From positions 1,121,001-1,185,000 of the forward strand of contig NC_008570.1 in NCBI RefSeq assembly GCF_000014805.1: a DNA stretch of 64,000 nt, in the 5' to 3' direction. Below, piece after piece: positions 62,780-64,000 of the stretch; position 1 is the stretch's first letter; every line of letters begins with the position of its first letter. This DNA is from Aeromonas hydrophila subsp. hydrophila ATCC 7966. Lineage in GTDB: Bacteria; Pseudomonadota; Gammaproteobacteria; Enterobacterales; Aeromonadaceae. The notes under the pieces were generated by a model, which did not search any database, had not been told where the DNA came from, and worked only from the letters and a program-made list of their open reading frames with translations. The translations under genes and the position numbers were made by a program.

Positions 62780-63760
62780 TCACTGGGGAGGGGATGGGGT
62801 CCCTTTCCCCAATTTGTTGGTGAGTGGACTCCTTCTTGGTTGTGGTCTCTGTGGCGTTCTGGTTGCTTTGCCTAGCGGGACGTGAGGTGAGGTTGTCGCC
62901 TCAGAACCATTGATACCATTCGCCGTCTCGTCGCTGTTGGCTTCGGGATAGAACTCCTCCAGCAACATCGGCACCTCTTCATCGATATCCTCAAATTGGC
63001 CATTGCGCAGCAGCTCGCGAGCGGCTTGTTCCATCTGGTCGATGGCGAGCCCCGCCTCTTGGTCACGCTGGGCGGCCTCCTGTGCCTGTCTGACTGCCTC
63101 GGTCAGGTTGGTCTCTTCCCGCAAGGTCACATCCACGTAGTAGACCGGTGTGCGGTAGGACTGGGTAGTGCTCTTGGCCCGCAACCGCAGGGTGAGCGGC
63201 AGATAGCGGGTATGGCCACCGCTCACTGCCTCCAGGTACTTCAGTCGTGCTGCCAGAGTGCGCACCGAGTTGTAGCCGGTGGTGCGGAAGATAAAGCTGC
63301 CCAGCTCATCCCCTTGCCCCTCCACAAACAGGTTCAGTCGCCCGTACAGCTTGCAGCCCTGTTGCCCGGCAAAGGCACAGCGCTCAGGCCCAGGGCAGCT
63401 GACCTCCTCCATGCCTTGTGCCCCCACTCGTCTTGCCACCTCCCCATTCCCGACACAGAGCGGCCTGCCGGTTTGCCGGTCAAACGAGCTGTATTCCGCT
63501 CGCAGATTCAAGTCGCTGTCGTTGAACAGCACGCGCACCGGAATGGCGCGGATCTTGGTCTGCTCCTGCCCTTGGCCACTCTTTTGCGATGAGTAGTGTT
63601 GATGCAGGGGATGGAGCAACCATCCCCCCTTGTGCTGTATCTGGGTGGTGAGGGTGAAGCTGTCGTCCTTCTCCGGTACCCACTTATCCTGTTTTTGCAC
63701 CAGCTTGCCGATGCAGATCCGCCCGATCACGGGCGGGGTGATCGCCAGTCCTTTGATCAT
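62780..63760 (-). CDS. Phage Gp3-like / recombination-directionality-factor-like protein
   Basis: 326 residues. The sequence follows the Gp3-like family found beside YqaJ nucleases on integrative elements: MIKGLAITPPVIGRICIG, PEKDDSFTLTTQI, GWLLHPLHQ, RVLFNDSDLNLRAEYSSFDRQTGRPLCVGNG, a Cys cluster (VSCPGPERCAFAGQQGCKLYGR) and ELGSFIFRTTGYNSVRTLAARL. The cysteines may bind metal. Some members act as recombination directionality factors; that role is inferred. The last 70 residues are low-complexity and basic. Its ATG overlaps the stop of the nuclease gene (ATGA at 63757-63760). Confidence 0.78.
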   Translation of the reverse strand: MIKGLAITPPVIGRICIGKLVQKQDKWVPEKDDSFTLTTQIQHKGGWLLHPLHQHYSSQKSGQGQEQTKIRAIPVRVLFNDSDLNLRAEYSSFDRQTGRPLCVGNGEVARRVGAQGMEEVSCPGPERCAFAGQQGCKLYGRLNLFVEGQGDELGSFIFRTTGYNSVRTLAARLKYLEAVSGGHTRYLPLTLRLRAKSTTQSYRTPVYYVDVTLREETNLTEAVRQAQEAAQRDQEAGLAIDQMEQAARELLRNGQFEDIDEEVPMLLEEFYPEANSDETANGINGSEATTSPHVPLGKATRTPQRPQPRRSPLTNKLGKGTPSPPQ

Positions 63761-64000
63761 GGTGTTTGCCTCAAGGGTTGAATGGTGAAACGGCGCACGC
63801 CGGGCACCGGTTTGACATAACGGGTGAGCAGGTCGGGATGATCCTGACCGAGCTTATCCAGATCCGGTGCCAGCCGGTCTTTGCTGCGCTTCCAAGTGAT
63901 CTTGCCGTTGGCAAACAGCCCGGCAGTGGCTTCACCTAAGGTGGCTTGCAGCCGCTGCTTGAGCTGCGACTCCTGCAGCTCGACAGCTTCCTTCTGCTGA
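63757..64000 (-). CDS. YqaJ-family recombination exonuclease, C-terminal end only
   Basis: The last 80 residues of a minus-strand gene that begins beyond the right edge. The end LGEATAGLFANGKITWKRSK followed by LLTRYVKPVPGVRRFTI fits the C-terminus of YqaJ-type (lambda-exonuclease-like) nucleases used for single-strand annealing recombination in phages and integrative elements. Catalytic residues are outside the window. It is coupled to the Gp3-like gene by an ATGA overlap. Confidence 0.68.
   Translation of the reverse strand, partial: QQKEAVELQESQLKQRLQATLGEATAGLFANGKITWKRSKDRLAPDLDKLGQDHPDLLTRYVKPVPGVRRFTIQPLRQTP

Noticed and set aside
1..64000. CRISPR array
   Set aside because: No regularly spaced short repeats and no cas genes seen. 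The only tandem repeats found are the coding Ig repeats at 32721-33236.

Overview
The window looks like chromosomal DNA of a gammaproteobacterium of the Aeromonas type. Roughly the first 26.4 kb is GC-rich and compact and carries housekeeping genes that fit that group: a second KAS III enzyme, RlhA, an Ada-AlkA fusion, M32 carboxypeptidase, SmrA, a chitoporin and a tetronate-catabolism operon. The genus is inferred from gene content and base composition, not from a marker gene.

Region 1 (1-26400), core chromosome. From left to right: a chemotaxis-receptor-like protein cut by the window edge; KAS III with a divergent LysR regulator; a LysE exporter; rlhA; a methyltransferase; an alkA-ogt alkylation-repair pair; a VOC protein; M32 carboxypeptidase; smrA; a DUF3149 membrane microprotein under a probable FNR promoter; TraB/GumN; DUF1904; an SDR; chiP; a chemotaxis receptor; an EamA transporter; and ltnD-otnK-otnC-otnI-denD-gntP, which faces a DeoR regulator and should convert four-carbon acid sugars to glycolytic intermediates.

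Region 2 (about 26480-43091), AT-rich accessory island bracketed by two near-identical 38-bp copies of a hairpin. It starts with an IS3-family remnant and a helicase-nuclease on the minus strand, then an IS110 remnant. Next comes a three-gene surface/secretion locus resembling Salmonella zirTSU: an inverse autotransporter followed by two separately encoded secreted Ig-like proteins. After it lie a degenerate EAL protein translationally coupled to a membrane GGDEF-EAL protein, a ToxR/MarT-like membrane regulator with a FidL/ToxS-like partner, and a second stand-alone winged-helix regulator.

Region 3 (43102 to beyond 64000), a second island. Its left edge is a 45-nt 3' half of a tRNA-Arg(CCU) gene whose 5' half is missing, so the rest of the element and the intact tRNA should lie to the right, outside the window. 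It carries umuDC with a LexA box and a three-gene operon resembling DptF-DptG-DptH, the restriction half of phosphorothioate systems, convergent with a cytosine-5 DNA methyltransferase and without dnd modification genes in the window. It also carries an IS3 remnant, a GmrSD-like DUF262-HNH protein flanked by a broken and an intact radC, and a block typical of integrative elements: RadC, DUF2787, DUF1232, an XRE regulator, a Gp3-like protein and a YqaJ nuclease.

The most interesting systems are the DptFGH-like/5mC-methyltransferase module (45339-55750), whose largest protein carries a PD-(D/E)XK-like motif and a HerA/FtsK-like ATPase, and the zirTSU-like locus with its c-di-GMP and ToxR-like neighbours (30726-42206).
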